Origin: a virus
Virus record (IMG/VR): IMGVR_UViG_3300013126_000088
Coordinates: 1-38,823 of that record
Direction: 5' to 3' (one strand)
Length of the DNA: 38,823 nt
Positions 9,007 to 17,400 of the stretch are shown piece after piece. Below the pieces are notes generated by a model. It was not told the DNA's origin. It saw only the letters and a program-made list of their open reading frames with translations, and did no database searches. Both the position numbers and the translations under genes were made by a program. How positions within the stretch are numbered: position 1 is the first letter of the stretch; every line of letters starts with the position of its first letter.

Positions 9007-9043
9007 AAAAAATTGCGACAAATATTGTACACATTTGTCGCAA
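9007..9043 (-). terminator. Strong hairpin terminator before the topoisomerase operon
   Basis: Perfect 11-bp arms TTGCGACAAAT (9013-9023) and ATTTGTCGCAA (9033-9043) around a 9-base loop are followed on the minus strand by six Ts. It stops transcription of the P-loop gene ending at 9057. The symmetric arms could also bind a dimeric protein. Confidence 0.75.
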
Positions 9044-9056
9044 ATTTGTTTTTATT

Positions 9057-9521
9057 TTAAATAAGTTTATTTTTAAGTTGTTCTCCTAAATATTTTTCCG
9101 TCATTTTAATTTTTTTAAACCCAATTGAAGGTGTCATCCAAATAGAAGTTATCCAATCATGCCAATTATTAGTAAGAAGATCTATAAAATTATCATTATT
9201 TCCTCTTTCCTTATATCTTTTAATGAACATGTCTTTCATTTCATAAGAAGGATAGACAAGATAGAAAAATATACACTCATCTAAAAGAGCTTTTCTAACT
9301 TCTTCATGCGAAGAAATAAAAATATAATCATATCTTCCTATGTTACTTTTTATATGTTCAATATAATTTCTTGGAAAATGAGGATTTCTAACTTTTTGAC
9401 CATCTTCTTGTATACACCAACCGAAATTTGAAGAATCTAAGTCTAAACAAGTTTCTTTGTTTTGTTCATAATAATAACTCTTACCACAACCCGGAAACGC
9501 TGAAATTATGCTTGTTCTCAT
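9057..9521 (-). CDS. P-loop NTPase, kinase-like, 154 aa
   Basis: Walker A motif FPGCGKS at residues 9-15, followed by LDLDSS near 26-31, resembles small nucleotide or polynucleotide kinases. A YDYIFISSHEEVR strand-helix near residues 64-76 fits the Walker B/LID part of such folds. The substrate cannot be told. The start overlaps the end of the preceding small gene by four bases (ATGA), so translation is coupled. A strong terminator follows. Phage enzymes of this kind often phosphorylate nucleoside monophosphates, but that is an inference from the family. Confidence 0.72.
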   Translation of the reverse strand: MRTSIISAFPGCGKSYYYEQNKETCLDLDSSNFGWCIQEDGQKVRNPHFPRNYIEHIKSNIGRYDYIFISSHEEVRKALLDECIFFYLVYPSYEMKDMFIKRYKERGNNDNFIDLLTNNWHDWITSIWMTPSIGFKKIKMTEKYLGEQLKNKLI

Positions 9522-9739
9522 TTAAGAAGTTCTGCTATTGTTTTTTCGCGAATTGCAATTTTACTTGTAAGTTCTAAATATTCTTTATATTCTCGCTCAT
9601 TTGACATGTCACTTTGTAAATATTTATCCGATAGGTCGATCGATCTCATATCATCATAAAGATCATCAAGATCTTCTATTAAGTCCTTTACAAGTTCAAC
9701 ACGAGGACATTCAGTTTTCTTAAAAAATTCAAATATCAT
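9518..9739 (-). CDS. Hypothetical acidic helical protein, 73 aa
   Basis: No recognised domain. Almost entirely charged helix, with a dense acidic patch (DLIEDLDDLYDD near residues 19-30) and a likely coiled coil to the end. A middle-type promoter motif stands right in front of the start (9750-9769), and the stop overlaps the start of the P-loop gene, so the two form a small operon ended by the hairpin at 9007-9043. Confidence 0.68.
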   Translation of the reverse strand: MIFEFFKKTECPRVELVKDLIEDLDDLYDDMRSIDLSDKYLQSDMSNEREYKEYLELTSKIAIREKTIAELLK

Positions 9740-9749
9740 ATTAGTTCTA

Positions 9750-9769
9750 TTTTAATTATTATACACTTA
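9750..9769 (-). promoter_or_regulatory. Middle-type promoter motif
   Basis: The minus strand reads TAAGTGTATAATAATTAAAA, ending 11 bases before the start at 9739. It is almost identical to the motif at 13785-13809. Confidence 0.6.
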
Positions 9770-9785
9770 TTTTTCTTAATAGTTT

Positions 9786-10007
9786 TCACATGTAAATTGT
9801 TGGAGGTGGATTAAAATACGGATCTGAATTAGTTCCCTCTTTGATTATAACAGGTCTATTTTGTGTGAATATTGTTGTAATTGGTTTTAATGTCCAATCT
9901 GTCATATCTAATCGCATTTTAATAAAATGTGCCATAATATCAGACAAAAGACATCCTTCATATACACTTATGCATTTTGTGGAATGATTTAATGTGAATT
10001 TTTCCAT
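9786..10007 (-). CDS. Hypothetical protein, 73 aa
   Basis: Unrecognised small protein, mixed alpha/beta, with a proline-rich end (NPPPTIYM). It begins four bases after the phosphatase stop codon and so probably belongs to the same transcript. No signal peptide or metal motif is visible. Confidence 0.65.
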   Translation of the reverse strand: MEKFTLNHSTKCISVYEGCLLSDIMAHFIKMRLDMTDWTLKPITTIFTQNRPVIIKEGTNSDPYFNPPPTIYM

Positions 10008-10011
10008 AGTT

Positions 10012-10704
10012 TTAAATTGAAAGTATTAGAAATTTGTCATCAACATCATCTTTTTGTACATCAATGAAATATACAGATGCGTTGTATACTTTATTAACAT
10101 ATTGATATATGTCTTTTCTGTGAGTGTGACCTACAACTTGATTAACATTCTTTAACGGTTTTTTAAGTTCATTAAAGTCACACCATAGAGGGCCACCGGT
10201 ATTACATCTACCGCCTCTAAGATGTCCAACATCAAATAATGCATTGTATTGTATCCTATCAGAAGGTTCATTTAACTGCATTGCAATGTCTTTTGAAGTG
10301 TCACCTTTAAATACATTAATAAACCATGAGTGTTGTACTCCAGCATGGGTCCATAAATGATTTTTATATGAATATGCAAACTGAAACAATTCCTTGTTTT
10401 TATTAAATATTTCATACAAATCAAAATGAGCTTCTGGTCTATACCCACTGCAACGAAATTCGCCTATTTGCGATGGGTGATGATAGTATTGAACATCATG
10501 ATTACCAAGAAGTAATATTACATTATCAGGATTTTGTTTCTTAAATTCTATAATGTCTAAAAAGTTGTGTTGTATTTCTTCGTTTGTTTTATCAAAAGAG
10601 TCAAGATAATCTCCTAAAAAAATCCATTTTTCAACAATTTTAGTTTTTATCATATTTTTCCAGGAAGATCTTCCATGAACATCTCCTATAGATCCTATAA
10701 TCAT
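10012..10704 (-). CDS. Calcineurin-like metallophosphoesterase
   Basis: Carries the full metal-binding signature of the family: GDVHGR at residues 7-12, GDYLDS at 31-36, GNHD at 67-70, THAG at 119-122 and GHTH at 192-195. The 230 aa and the motif spacing fit the bacterial PrpE/PrpA or lambda-phosphatase-like class, which hydrolyses phosphoserine/threonine/tyrosine or dinucleoside polyphosphates. The substrate here is unknown. It sits in a run of small genes read from the early promoter at 11798-11827, which suggests that it acts on host signalling or nucleotides early in infection (inference). Confidence 0.88.
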   Translation of the reverse strand: MIIGSIGDVHGRSSWKNMIKTKIVEKWIFLGDYLDSFDKTNEEIQHNFLDIIEFKKQNPDNVILLLGNHDVQYYHHPSQIGEFRCSGYRPEAHFDLYEIFNKNKELFQFAYSYKNHLWTHAGVQHSWFINVFKGDTSKDIAMQLNEPSDRIQYNALFDVGHLRGGRCNTGGPLWCDFNELKKPLKNVNQVVGHTHRKDIYQYVNKVYNASVYFIDVQKDDVDDKFLILSI

Positions 10705-10735
10705 AATTTAGTTTTTATTATTAAGGGAAATTTTG

Positions 10736-11062
10736 TCATTGTTTTAATGTTGTTTTTATTTGTGTTATATGTTTACAATCAGATCTTCGTCTAAATGAAT
10801 GAGCAGGACAAGTACAGTTCCAAATACCGTTCATAACAGTAACCTCATAAATTGAACCTTTACTACCCTCAACTGTATATGACTTGACTGGTGACTTTAC
10901 TATATCTTGTGTTCCATAAGAAATTTTTTCATGCATTTCTAAAAGTTCAGGAATATCATAATATCGTTCAACTGGATGCCACACACCATCAACTATAATG
11001 TAATATTGTTCATCTTGTGTTGATTTAAAACAAATAAGAGGGTTAAATGACTTAAATTTCAT
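10736..11062 (-). CDS. SWIM-type zinc-finger protein, 108 aa
   Basis: The C-terminus has CTCPAHSF...CKH: Cys83, Cys85, Cys96 and His98 give the C-x-C-xn-C-x-H pattern of SWIM zinc fingers, which bind DNA or proteins. The N-terminal part is beta-rich and not recognised. SWIM domains are usually found in larger proteins such as helicase-associated factors, and a stand-alone 108-aa version is short. It lies in the early operon between the phosphatase and two unknown genes. Confidence 0.75.
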   Translation of the reverse strand: MKFKSFNPLICFKSTQDEQYYIIVDGVWHPVERYYDIPELLEMHEKISYGTQDIVKSPVKSYTVEGSKGSIYEVTVMNGIWNCTCPAHSFRRRSDCKHITQIKTTLKQ

Positions 11063-11119
11063 ATTTATTTGTATATTAAAATAAAAACCTGTAATTATTT
11101 GTAGTCGTTAGCAAACATG

Positions 11120-11335
11120 TTAATACTTTGCATATACTTTACAATATTTTTTATCCACCCAAAATCTTTTTATACCCTTTTCGTTACTCCATTCTTTATT
11201 TGATAAAAACAATCTATCGTAAGTTACTAAGTGTACAAAAAATATGCCTTTGGGGTTTGTACATATAACTTTATGCCAAATATGAAAATCATCGCTACCA
11301 AACTTAACTTTTTTCTTTACTTCAAATGTTTTCAT
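11120..11335 (-). CDS. Hypothetical basic protein, 71 aa
   Basis: Lys- and aromatic-rich, predicted beta strands, no known motif. It lies four bases after the stop codon of the gene at 11340 and is read with it from the early promoter. Early, basic and small would fit a DNA- or RNA-binding host-takeover protein, but nothing in the sequence proves it. Confidence 0.65.
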   Translation of the reverse strand: MKTFEVKKKVKFGSDDFHIWHKVICTNPKGIFFVHLVTYDRLFLSNKEWSNEKGIKRFWVDKKYCKVYAKY

Positions 11336-11339
11336 ATTT

Positions 11340-11762
11340 TTAACGATTTGCGCAAATTGGACCTAAACCTATTTCAATTGAATGAGAGTCTGTAAGAGGT
11401 TTACCGCAACACAAACACTTACCTTGGTGCATCAGTTGCATTCTTTCATCAAGATAATTGAATTCCGAATGTTCAACTTTATCAAGAACAAATGCAATAG
11501 CAACAGCTGAAGGCGAGTTAATAACTTCTTTTTTATTACGAATTTTGCCTTTATAATAAGTACCTAATCTTTTGAAATTTTGGTAACCTGTTTCAACTTT
11601 AATGTGAGTATACCAATTACCATTGTATTGAGAACGAATAATTTTGTAACTGTATTCTTTTCCAGTTTTAATAGATTTTAGCGTGAAATTGGCACCGCTG
11701 TTATTTTTTTCAGAGTTAATAGTAGCACCTAAAGCAACTGAGGAAATTACGTGGTTGTTCAT
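11340..11762 (-). CDS. Zinc-ribbon protein with a CLCCGKPL...GPIC C-terminus
   Basis: The last 30 residues (CLCCGKPLTDSHSIEIGLGP then IC) match a widespread phage and bacterial zinc-binding module of the DUF6011 type, with two Cys from CxxC and a later Cys. The N-terminal 90 residues are beta-rich and unrecognised. Start at 11762, with the start of transcription about 30 bases above it, from the promoter at 11798-11827. First gene of the early operon that runs down to the phosphatase. Confidence 0.75.
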   Translation of the reverse strand: MNNHVISSVALGATINSEKNNSGANFTLKSIKTGKEYSYKIIRSQYNGNWYTHIKVETGYQNFKRLGTYYKGKIRNKKEVINSPSAVAIAFVLDKVEHSEFNYLDERMQLMHQGKCLCCGKPLTDSHSIEIGLGPICANR

Positions 11763-11797
11763 GATTTTATGTTTTAATGATTACTAATTTTGATATA

Positions 11798-11827
11798 CAA
11801 ATATACAAAAAAATTCTTAACTACAAA
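11798..11827 (-). promoter_or_regulatory. Bacteroidota-type early promoter, copy B
   Basis: TTTG (11824-11827), 18 bp, TATATTTG (11798-11805) on the minus strand. The -33 box lies in the loop of the hairpin at 11809-11846. Confidence 0.8.
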
Positions 11828-11846
11828 AATATAATTAAGAATTTTT
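11809..11846 (-). terminator. Hairpin terminator, copy B
   Basis: Arms 11809-11820 and 11835-11846 pair over 12 bases (core ATTCTTAA/TTAAGAAT). Compared with copy A, both arms differ in step, so pairing is kept despite the base change, which supports selection for the hairpin. It terminates the gene ending at 11869. Confidence 0.7.
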
Positions 11847-11857
11847 CATTTATTTTA

Positions 11858-11873
11858 GTTAAATTTTGTTAAA
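11858..11873. repeat. Paired GTTAAA boxes, copy B
   Basis: Boxes at 11858 and 11868, 10 bp apart; the second contains the stop codon of the upstream gene. Confidence 0.65.
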
Positions 11874-12231
11874 TAAGTTTTCTTACCAAAATATCAGCAA
11901 TACCGCAATCTGCATATTCCTTTGTTCTAATCCATCTTGACTCTGTAGGACATGATGTTTTAACACCATAAGATTCGAAAGTAACAACTTCACCTTTTTC
12001 GGCAAGAATATTGTTATATACTTTTTTTACTGTATTGTTTATACCATTTGCTAATTTAAAATCTTGATATGATGTATGAATAATAACTAGTTTATCACCT
12101 CTTTGAAAATCATCTCTATTTTGAGTAACTTTAATATTATCCCAAACAAGTTTATCATCAATAAAAACTTCAACATTGCCTAACAATGGAACCTCTAAAT
12201 ATTCTTCTCCGTCTACTTTAATTACAAGCAT
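11869..12231 (-). CDS. Hypothetical protein, 120 aa
   Basis: Beta-rich protein of unknown function with a central DKLVIIHTSYQ strand and a basic C-terminus. No signal peptide. It lies 14 bases below the 35-aa ORF and ends at the terminator-promoter module, so it closes the transcript that starts near 13336. Confidence 0.65.
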   Translation of the reverse strand: MLVIKVDGEEYLEVPLLGNVEVFIDDKLVWDNIKVTQNRDDFQRGDKLVIIHTSYQDFKLANGINNTVKKVYNNILAEKGEVVTFESYGVKTSCPTESRWIRTKEYADCGIADILVRKLI

Positions 12232-12245
12232 AATGTTTTTCTATT

Positions 12246-12353
12246 TCACAGATTTGTTCTTTTGTTACAGATGCTGCATAATGCATTATCTTCATCAGTA
12301 TCTTTCCATGTACTTTCTTTTTTGTAACTTAATTCGCGTATTACATCTTTCAT
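12246..12353 (-). CDS. Very small CxxC protein, 35 aa
   Basis: The ORF runs from an ATG at 12353 to TGA at 12246 and encodes a charged peptide ending in ALCSICNKRTNL, with one CxxC pair. Its ATG overlaps the stop codon of the upstream gene as TAATG, a common coupling arrangement in this genome, and it fills an otherwise empty 120-base gap. A single CxxC could bind zinc as a dimer. Function unknown. Confidence 0.55.
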   Translation of the reverse strand: MKDVIRELSYKKESTWKDTDEDNALCSICNKRTNL

Positions 12354-13144
12354 TACATCAAAGAATTAAGTTTTTGATTAAGTTTTATGTTGTTTTTAAT
12401 CATTGCTTCTTTATGGTCTTTTGACCATTTAATATTTATAATTTTCCAGCGATTAATAGAATCTTCAACATATTCTTTTTGGTGTTTTTCCCATTTTTCT
12501 TTACCATATTCTTTTGCTGGAGCATCATCAGGTATTTCTTCCCATTTTTTAGTAAGTGTCCTGTATTTATCTTCTTTAATAAGTATTTCTAAAATTTGAT
12601 CATCCGTTAATGAAGAGTTTTTAGTAATTTTTTCATCGTCTAAAGCAATTGATTTTAAATTACTTTCTATTTCAGAATTAATCTTTTCAAACTTTGTCAT
12701 TTTCTTAATCTTTTCCGCATAAATTTTTGATATTGTATCAGATTTAGTGCGAGGCAAACTAGTTTTTGTGATATAACGATAATGTAACTTTTGAATATTG
12801 TAACCACCAGCATAAATAGCTTCTGTTGTAAAATAATACGAATCTTCTCCTCTATTTATTTTTGCATTTATTTCAATGTTTCCTTTTACTGAAGTATAAC
12901 AATTAAATGAAACAAGTACATCCGTAGGAAGAGTATAAATTTCAATTGACTTAACCAAATCATATGTAAGATTAAGTTTAATCATTTCTTTTTGGTAATT
13001 AGAAAACATTTTTCCGCCCTTTGCTATAGCAGCAGACTCTATTCGTTCAACCATTGAAGTAAGAGTTTGTTCGAGTGATTGTAGAATAGTATTAACTAAA
13101 TTGTCTTTATTTGACTCTAAAAGAAATTCATTATATTTAAGCAT
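12353..13144 (-). CDS. Putative capsid-targeted internal protein, 263 aa
   Basis: The N-terminus MLKYNEFLLES matches the leader shared by several proteins here (aromatic, two residues, Phe-Leu-x-Glu), with a predicted gp21-type cut after residue 10 (LLE, then Ser). The body is soluble and mostly helical, rich in Lys and Glu, with a beta-rich middle near residues 70-130; I recognise no enzyme motif. Packaging into the head and ejection with DNA is inferred from the leader. Unlike the other leader-bearing genes, it follows an early-type promoter rather than a late one, which weakens that reading somewhat. Confidence 0.65.
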   Translation of the reverse strand: MLKYNEFLLESNKDNLVNTILQSLEQTLTSMVERIESAAIAKGGKMFSNYQKEMIKLNLTYDLVKSIEIYTLPTDVLVSFNCYTSVKGNIEINAKINRGEDSYYFTTEAIYAGGYNIQKLHYRYITKTSLPRTKSDTISKIYAEKIKKMTKFEKINSEIESNLKSIALDDEKITKNSSLTDDQILEILIKEDKYRTLTKKWEEIPDDAPAKEYGKEKWEKHQKEYVEDSINRWKIINIKWSKDHKEAMIKNNIKLNQKLNSLM

Positions 13145-13155
13145 AAATAATGATT

Positions 13156-13311
13156 TTAATTGAAAGTAGGAAGACCTACTTGAATAATAATTGCGTCATA
13201 AATAAAATCACCTGTGTCAATTTGCACAATTTCATGAAGACGAAGTTTTTTAGGTGATTGATACATTATAAATTTTCCTGAAGTTTGAATACGTGCTAAA
13301 TAAGAGTTCAT
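13156..13311 (-). CDS. Hypothetical protein, 51 aa
   Basis: The longer in-frame start at 13338 lies inside the -7 box of the promoter, so the ATG at 13311 (MNSYLARIQ) is chosen; it would lie about 20 bases below the start of transcription. Small beta-rich protein with no recognised motif. First gene of an early transcript that continues into the leader-bearing gene below it. Confidence 0.62.
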   Translation of the reverse strand: MNSYLARIQTSGKFIMYQSPKKLRLHEIVQIDTGDFIYDAIIIQVGLPTFN

Positions 13312-13335
13312 GTTTTTATGTTTTAAATTGATATA

Positions 13336-13366
13336 CAAATATAATAAATTTTTCTTAAACTACAAA
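13336..13366 (-). promoter_or_regulatory. Bacteroidota-type early promoter, copy C
   Basis: TTTG (13363-13366), 19 bp, then TATATTTG (13336-13343) on the minus strand. The hairpin seen in copies A, B and D is largely lost here, but the paired GTTAAA boxes at 13386 and 13396 are kept. Confidence 0.7.
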
Positions 13367-13385
13367 ATATTTAATAGAATACTTA

Positions 13386-13401
13386 GTTAAATAAAGTTAA
13401 A
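13386..13401. repeat. Paired GTTAAA boxes, copy C
   Basis: Boxes at 13386 and 13396, 10 bp apart, upstream of promoter copy C. Confidence 0.65.
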
Positions 13402-13402
13402 T

Positions 13403-13780
13403 TTAACCAATAATTAAAAGTGTCTTTATTGTTAATTTTTGGTCATTTAAATAAGATAATCCGATATAAGCATTTCTAAGTTTAATCAAATATTCTGTGC
13501 CTATTTGAATTCTTAATGATTCATATTTATAAAGTGAATAAAATCCACCCTTAAATGAAATTAAATTTCTATTGAATTTATAACCTAAGCCAACATTCAT
13601 ATAACCTACTGAATTTACATGTAATGGAAATTTCACATCAGTAGATACATATAAGTTATTATCTTGTATAGAACCGATACAAAATTCTACGCCATCCTTA
13701 GATAAACCAATGCCTCCTATAGTTTGTGAAAAACATATAGAAGACATAGAGATTAATAATATTAAAATTAAGTGTTTCAT
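13403..13780 (-). CDS. Exported beta-rich protein, possible small outer-membrane protein, 125 aa
   Basis: Starting at 13780, the protein opens with MKHLILILLISMSSICFSQ, a clear Sec signal peptide, probably cut after FS. The rest shows alternating polar/hydrophobic strands (GYMNVGLGYKF, YIGLSYLNDQ) of the kind found in small flavobacterial outer-membrane barrels. A longer start at 13843 would run back into the tail-tube gene and hide the signal peptide, so it is rejected. A middle-type promoter motif (13785-13809) stands directly before it. A phage-encoded surface protein could block superinfection or alter the envelope; this is inference. Confidence 0.72.
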   Translation of the reverse strand: MKHLILILLISMSSICFSQTIGGIGLSKDGVEFCIGSIQDNNLYVSTDVKFPLHVNSVGYMNVGLGYKFNRNLISFKGGFYSLYKYESLRIQIGTEYLIKLRNAYIGLSYLNDQKLTIKTLLIIG

Positions 13781-13784
13781 TAAA

Positions 13785-13809
13785 TTTTTAATTATTATAC
13801 ACTTAAAAG
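13785..13809 (-). promoter_or_regulatory. Middle-type promoter motif
   Basis: The minus strand contains TTTAAGTGTATAATAATTAA, five bases before the signal-peptide start at 13780 once the A-run is included. It supports that start. It is the best match to the motif at 9750-9769. Confidence 0.6.
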
Positions 13810-13818
13810 TCATTTTGT

Positions 13819-14391
13819 TTATACAATGTTTTCTTCCCACCAATCAGAAGAGAATTTTACAGCAAATTCTTCTACTGCTTCAGATGATGAATAATCACCG
13901 GCAATTTCTGGCATTGGTCCTTTAGGTATAATACCATGAAATGTTCTTTGCCAAAATATATCGCCTTTTCTGTTATAATTTGTAACAATAATTGCAGCAT
14001 CTCCACTATAATCTTTCTTTAAACCTTGTTCACCCGTAAGAGGATTGTAAACCAATCTCCACCAATTACGAAGAGTTTTATAAATATACAATTCATTAGA
14101 TTCACTAAGGTTAAGAGAGAATGAAATTTCAATATCAGGTGTAGTTGTATCTTCAGGAGTTTTAGCATATGAACGCTTAGCAAATTTATACGATTGTTTA
14201 ATTGTATCGTCTGCTAAAATATCATGAACTAAACCACTGATTTTATTTACATGTTGAATTAAAAGTTCAGACCCTGCTCTTGCACCAACAGGTGGTATGA
14301 TTTTAACCTCAAATAAATTTTGGTAAACAGGCTCATAGTTTTTCATTGCAGCTTTAGCCGTTTTGTAATGAGGAAGTCCTTCTTGTGACAT
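13819..14391 (-). CDS. 19: Tail tube protein (gp19-like)
   Basis: The 190 aa fit the T4 gp19 tube family (163 aa in T4). Visible features are YEPVYQNLFEVKIIPP near residues 19-34, typical of tube proteins, a middle segment that ends in NWWRLVYNP near 108-116, and a C-terminal beta strand EFAVKFSSDWWEE. It stacks as hexameric rings to form the inner tail tube. It follows the sheath gene with a 28-base gap, as in T4 (18 then 19), and shares the late promoter at 17643. Confidence 0.85.
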   Translation of the reverse strand: MSQEGLPHYKTAKAAMKNYEPVYQNLFEVKIIPPVGARAGSELLIQHVNKISGLVHDILADDTIKQSYKFAKRSYAKTPEDTTTPDIEISFSLNLSESNELYIYKTLRNWWRLVYNPLTGEQGLKKDYSGDAAIIVTNYNRKGDIFWQRTFHGIIPKGPMPEIAGDYSSSEAVEEFAVKFSSDWWEENIV

Positions 14392-14419
14392 ATGATTAAT
14401 TTTTTATTTTAGTTCTTTT

Positions 14420-17400
14420 TTAAAACTGGCCCCTTGCAATGGCGCCAGTTTTTAATATAGTTGTTCTTTGTATTAATGTTCCCATTCCACGAGTAGGTTC
14501 AATATAAGTATCAATTATACCCATGTCATTATCAATTATTTCATCAGTGTTATTAGTGTTATCCATAACACTTACGATACTGTATGCACCGCCATCAGAT
14601 TCAATTTGGGCAGTTAAATTATCAACAAGCGTTTTAATTTCTAAACGAGCTTGTACTGTATTTTTTTCCCATCTGTAGTTTTTAAGTATTTCCTCAATAG
14701 AATCTTGTAAGTAAATAATTAATTCTGTTACATGTGCTTGTGATAAAGCTGATTTAATATTTTGTTGAGCAGTACCATTTGCATTAATTACTAATCCTAA
14801 ACCACGTTTGTTCAAGATTGCATTGTAGCCAAATGATTCTATAATATCTAAATCTTTTCTGTCAAAATTATATTCAACACCATACAAACCTTGTGCAGAA
14901 ACAACACCTCTACGAGGACCTGCGACAATGTCATAAGGTAAACCATTTACCCATTTTGCTGCATACAAATTAGAAATATATCCTGCAGGTGGAACTGATA
15001 CATTTGTACCGTTTTCTCTTATTATCAAGTTTGGTCCATAAAATGCACCGAAGCTAGATCCACTTTCAATCGTTGGCATACTAAATATATTTGAAGGATT
15101 TAGTGATATATTACCACCTTCTGCTATATATGATGCATCAAAATTTGAAGTAGAATTAAATTTGAATAATGGATTAATTGAATCTTTGAATTGTTTAACA
15201 GATGGCATATTAAGAATAGCGAAAGCATTTTCTCTTTCTTTTGCAAGTCTAGTTAAACGACTTTTTGATTCTCCTTCAATTGCACCTTCAAATGTATCAA
15301 TTATATAACGATAAGTTATAACTTCTTTATCTGTTAATGCATTAGCTAAATTAGTGTTCCAAATACAATCAAGAATTTCATTTTGACGAGCAAGGGTACC
15401 ATTTGGTATTTGCGCATCTCTTAATGAATAACCATCAAGTTTCGTGAAACGATAATGATCTACAAAATTTCTTATGTCTTTGTATCGTTCTACTGTTTTT
15501 TCAGCTGAAATGTATATAGGATTAGCGGCAGTAACTTTAATTTTTTTGTATGTTGCTGAAAGAGGATTTGTATCTTCAATAACAGACAAAATTTTAGTTA
15601 AACGACTTTTTCCTGTCAACGGATTAATTTTTACAATATCTTCGCCATCAGCAAAAGCTTGTACTAAATATTGACCTTTGATGATTTTACCTGTCCACCA
15701 ACCTACGCCTAATCCATTATCTTCTGTATTATCTAACCAAACAACATTTGTCAAGTTAATATAATCAGTTAGTGCTAAATCTGTTTCAATAGATTCATTT
15801 ACATTACCTACATAAGATATAATATCAAATGTATCATCAGTAAGTTTAATATTTGTTGTAGGTGTACTTATTTTAACATAGTTAACTTTAGAAGAAAGTA
15901 CTGCAGCAGCACCAACCATAAACACAGCATCGAAAGTACTTAAATCGTTTGTGTATGTTCTATCAACAACAAATACTTCATTAATATCGCCATCAACAAT
16001 TGCTTTATCTTCTTCTGTTACAATACCGTTTAAGTAATCTGCATATAAATCAGAATCTTGTCCTGCGTATATATCTTTATTATTTACTCTAACCCAGTCA
16101 TTTTTAACAATTACTTTAATACCACCAGCTGACATATAAAGATAACCTTGTGCGTCGGTTTTAGGACCTGTTATACCGCTATCTGCAGCTAATCTTAATG
16201 TAATTTTCAAAGTTAATTTTCCAAGATTTGCATCATATGTTTTTTGTACAACATGTGCAAAATTAACAGCAGTTGTAGTACCACCTATAAGATGAGCAGA
16301 ACATTGTATATAAGATTTACCCTCAGTTATTGCATTAACAAATGATTTAAAGTGTTCAACTGATGGAAATGCATTTGAAGTTGATAAAATTTCAATAGTG
16401 TCATATCTTCCTGCAGTGTAACCTGATGCACCTGTTATAGTTGAAGATGCAGACAAAGTAGCATTTATACCAGTTGCACCTGAAGGACCAACTACTAAAT
16501 TTGATTTGAATACAAAATAGTCAGATGATACTGTTGCTGGTTGAGCATATCCACTCTCGACCTCAGATGTACCCATTTTTGTAGTATATCCCAATGTATC
16601 GGTAATATTACCAAAATAAGATAAGAAATTAATTTGTGAAGGTGCCTCAGATTCTATTGTATGTCCAACTGTATCAACTAAACCGCCTGAAAATACATCA
16701 TCAACTGAGTCAATTAAATCACGATTAACAGAAATCATTAACCCTGTTTTACTAGTTTCAAGATTTACTAAATCTTCAATAAATATAGCATTTCCTGTTT
16801 TATCAGTAAAATCAGGTATAATTGAACCAGAATATACACCTAATACATTAACTGTACTTAGATTAAGAAATGTTGTAAGTGCATCTTTTGTATTTCCAAA
16901 TTTATCAACATAGTCTTTCTTTAAACCTGTTAAATCAAATAATTCACCGTATGTAGGGTCAATTGATAAAGCAGTATAATTTGACCAATTTCCATCAACC
17001 ACAATAACATCAACCATATAATCAGACATATAATCTGTTTCATTTATAAATGAAGGAATCTCTTCTTGACCATACCAATCTTTTGCTGAAATATCAAATC
17101 CAACCGTATCTGATTTTCTAACAATAACAGAAATAGGTTTTCTACCTATATTAGAAATTGCAATAAGTTCACGAGAAGGTACAGTTTCAGCATTAGAATT
17201 TACGTCTTTAAGAGCACTAGGATCAGCATACCAAAATTTATCAGTATTAAATAAACTTGTCACTGGTGTAGATTTAACAGTAGTGTTTGGTATTGATGCA
17301 TTTACAGAAATACCTGCATAAGAAGTATTATCAAGAGTATCATCGAACTTAAGAAGATTAAGTGCAATAATAGGACCAGAATCTAAAGCTGCAAGCGCAG

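Noticed and set aside
7167-9032. Start of the topoisomerase ATPase subunit at 9032
   Set aside because: That ATG is inside the terminator hairpin, and the next ATG at 9002 gives an N-terminus aligned with T4 gp39.
13403-13843. Longer form of the exported protein starting at 13843
   Set aside because: It would overlap the tail-tube gene by 25 bases and bury the signal peptide; the start at 13780 lies directly after a promoter motif and opens with the signal peptide.
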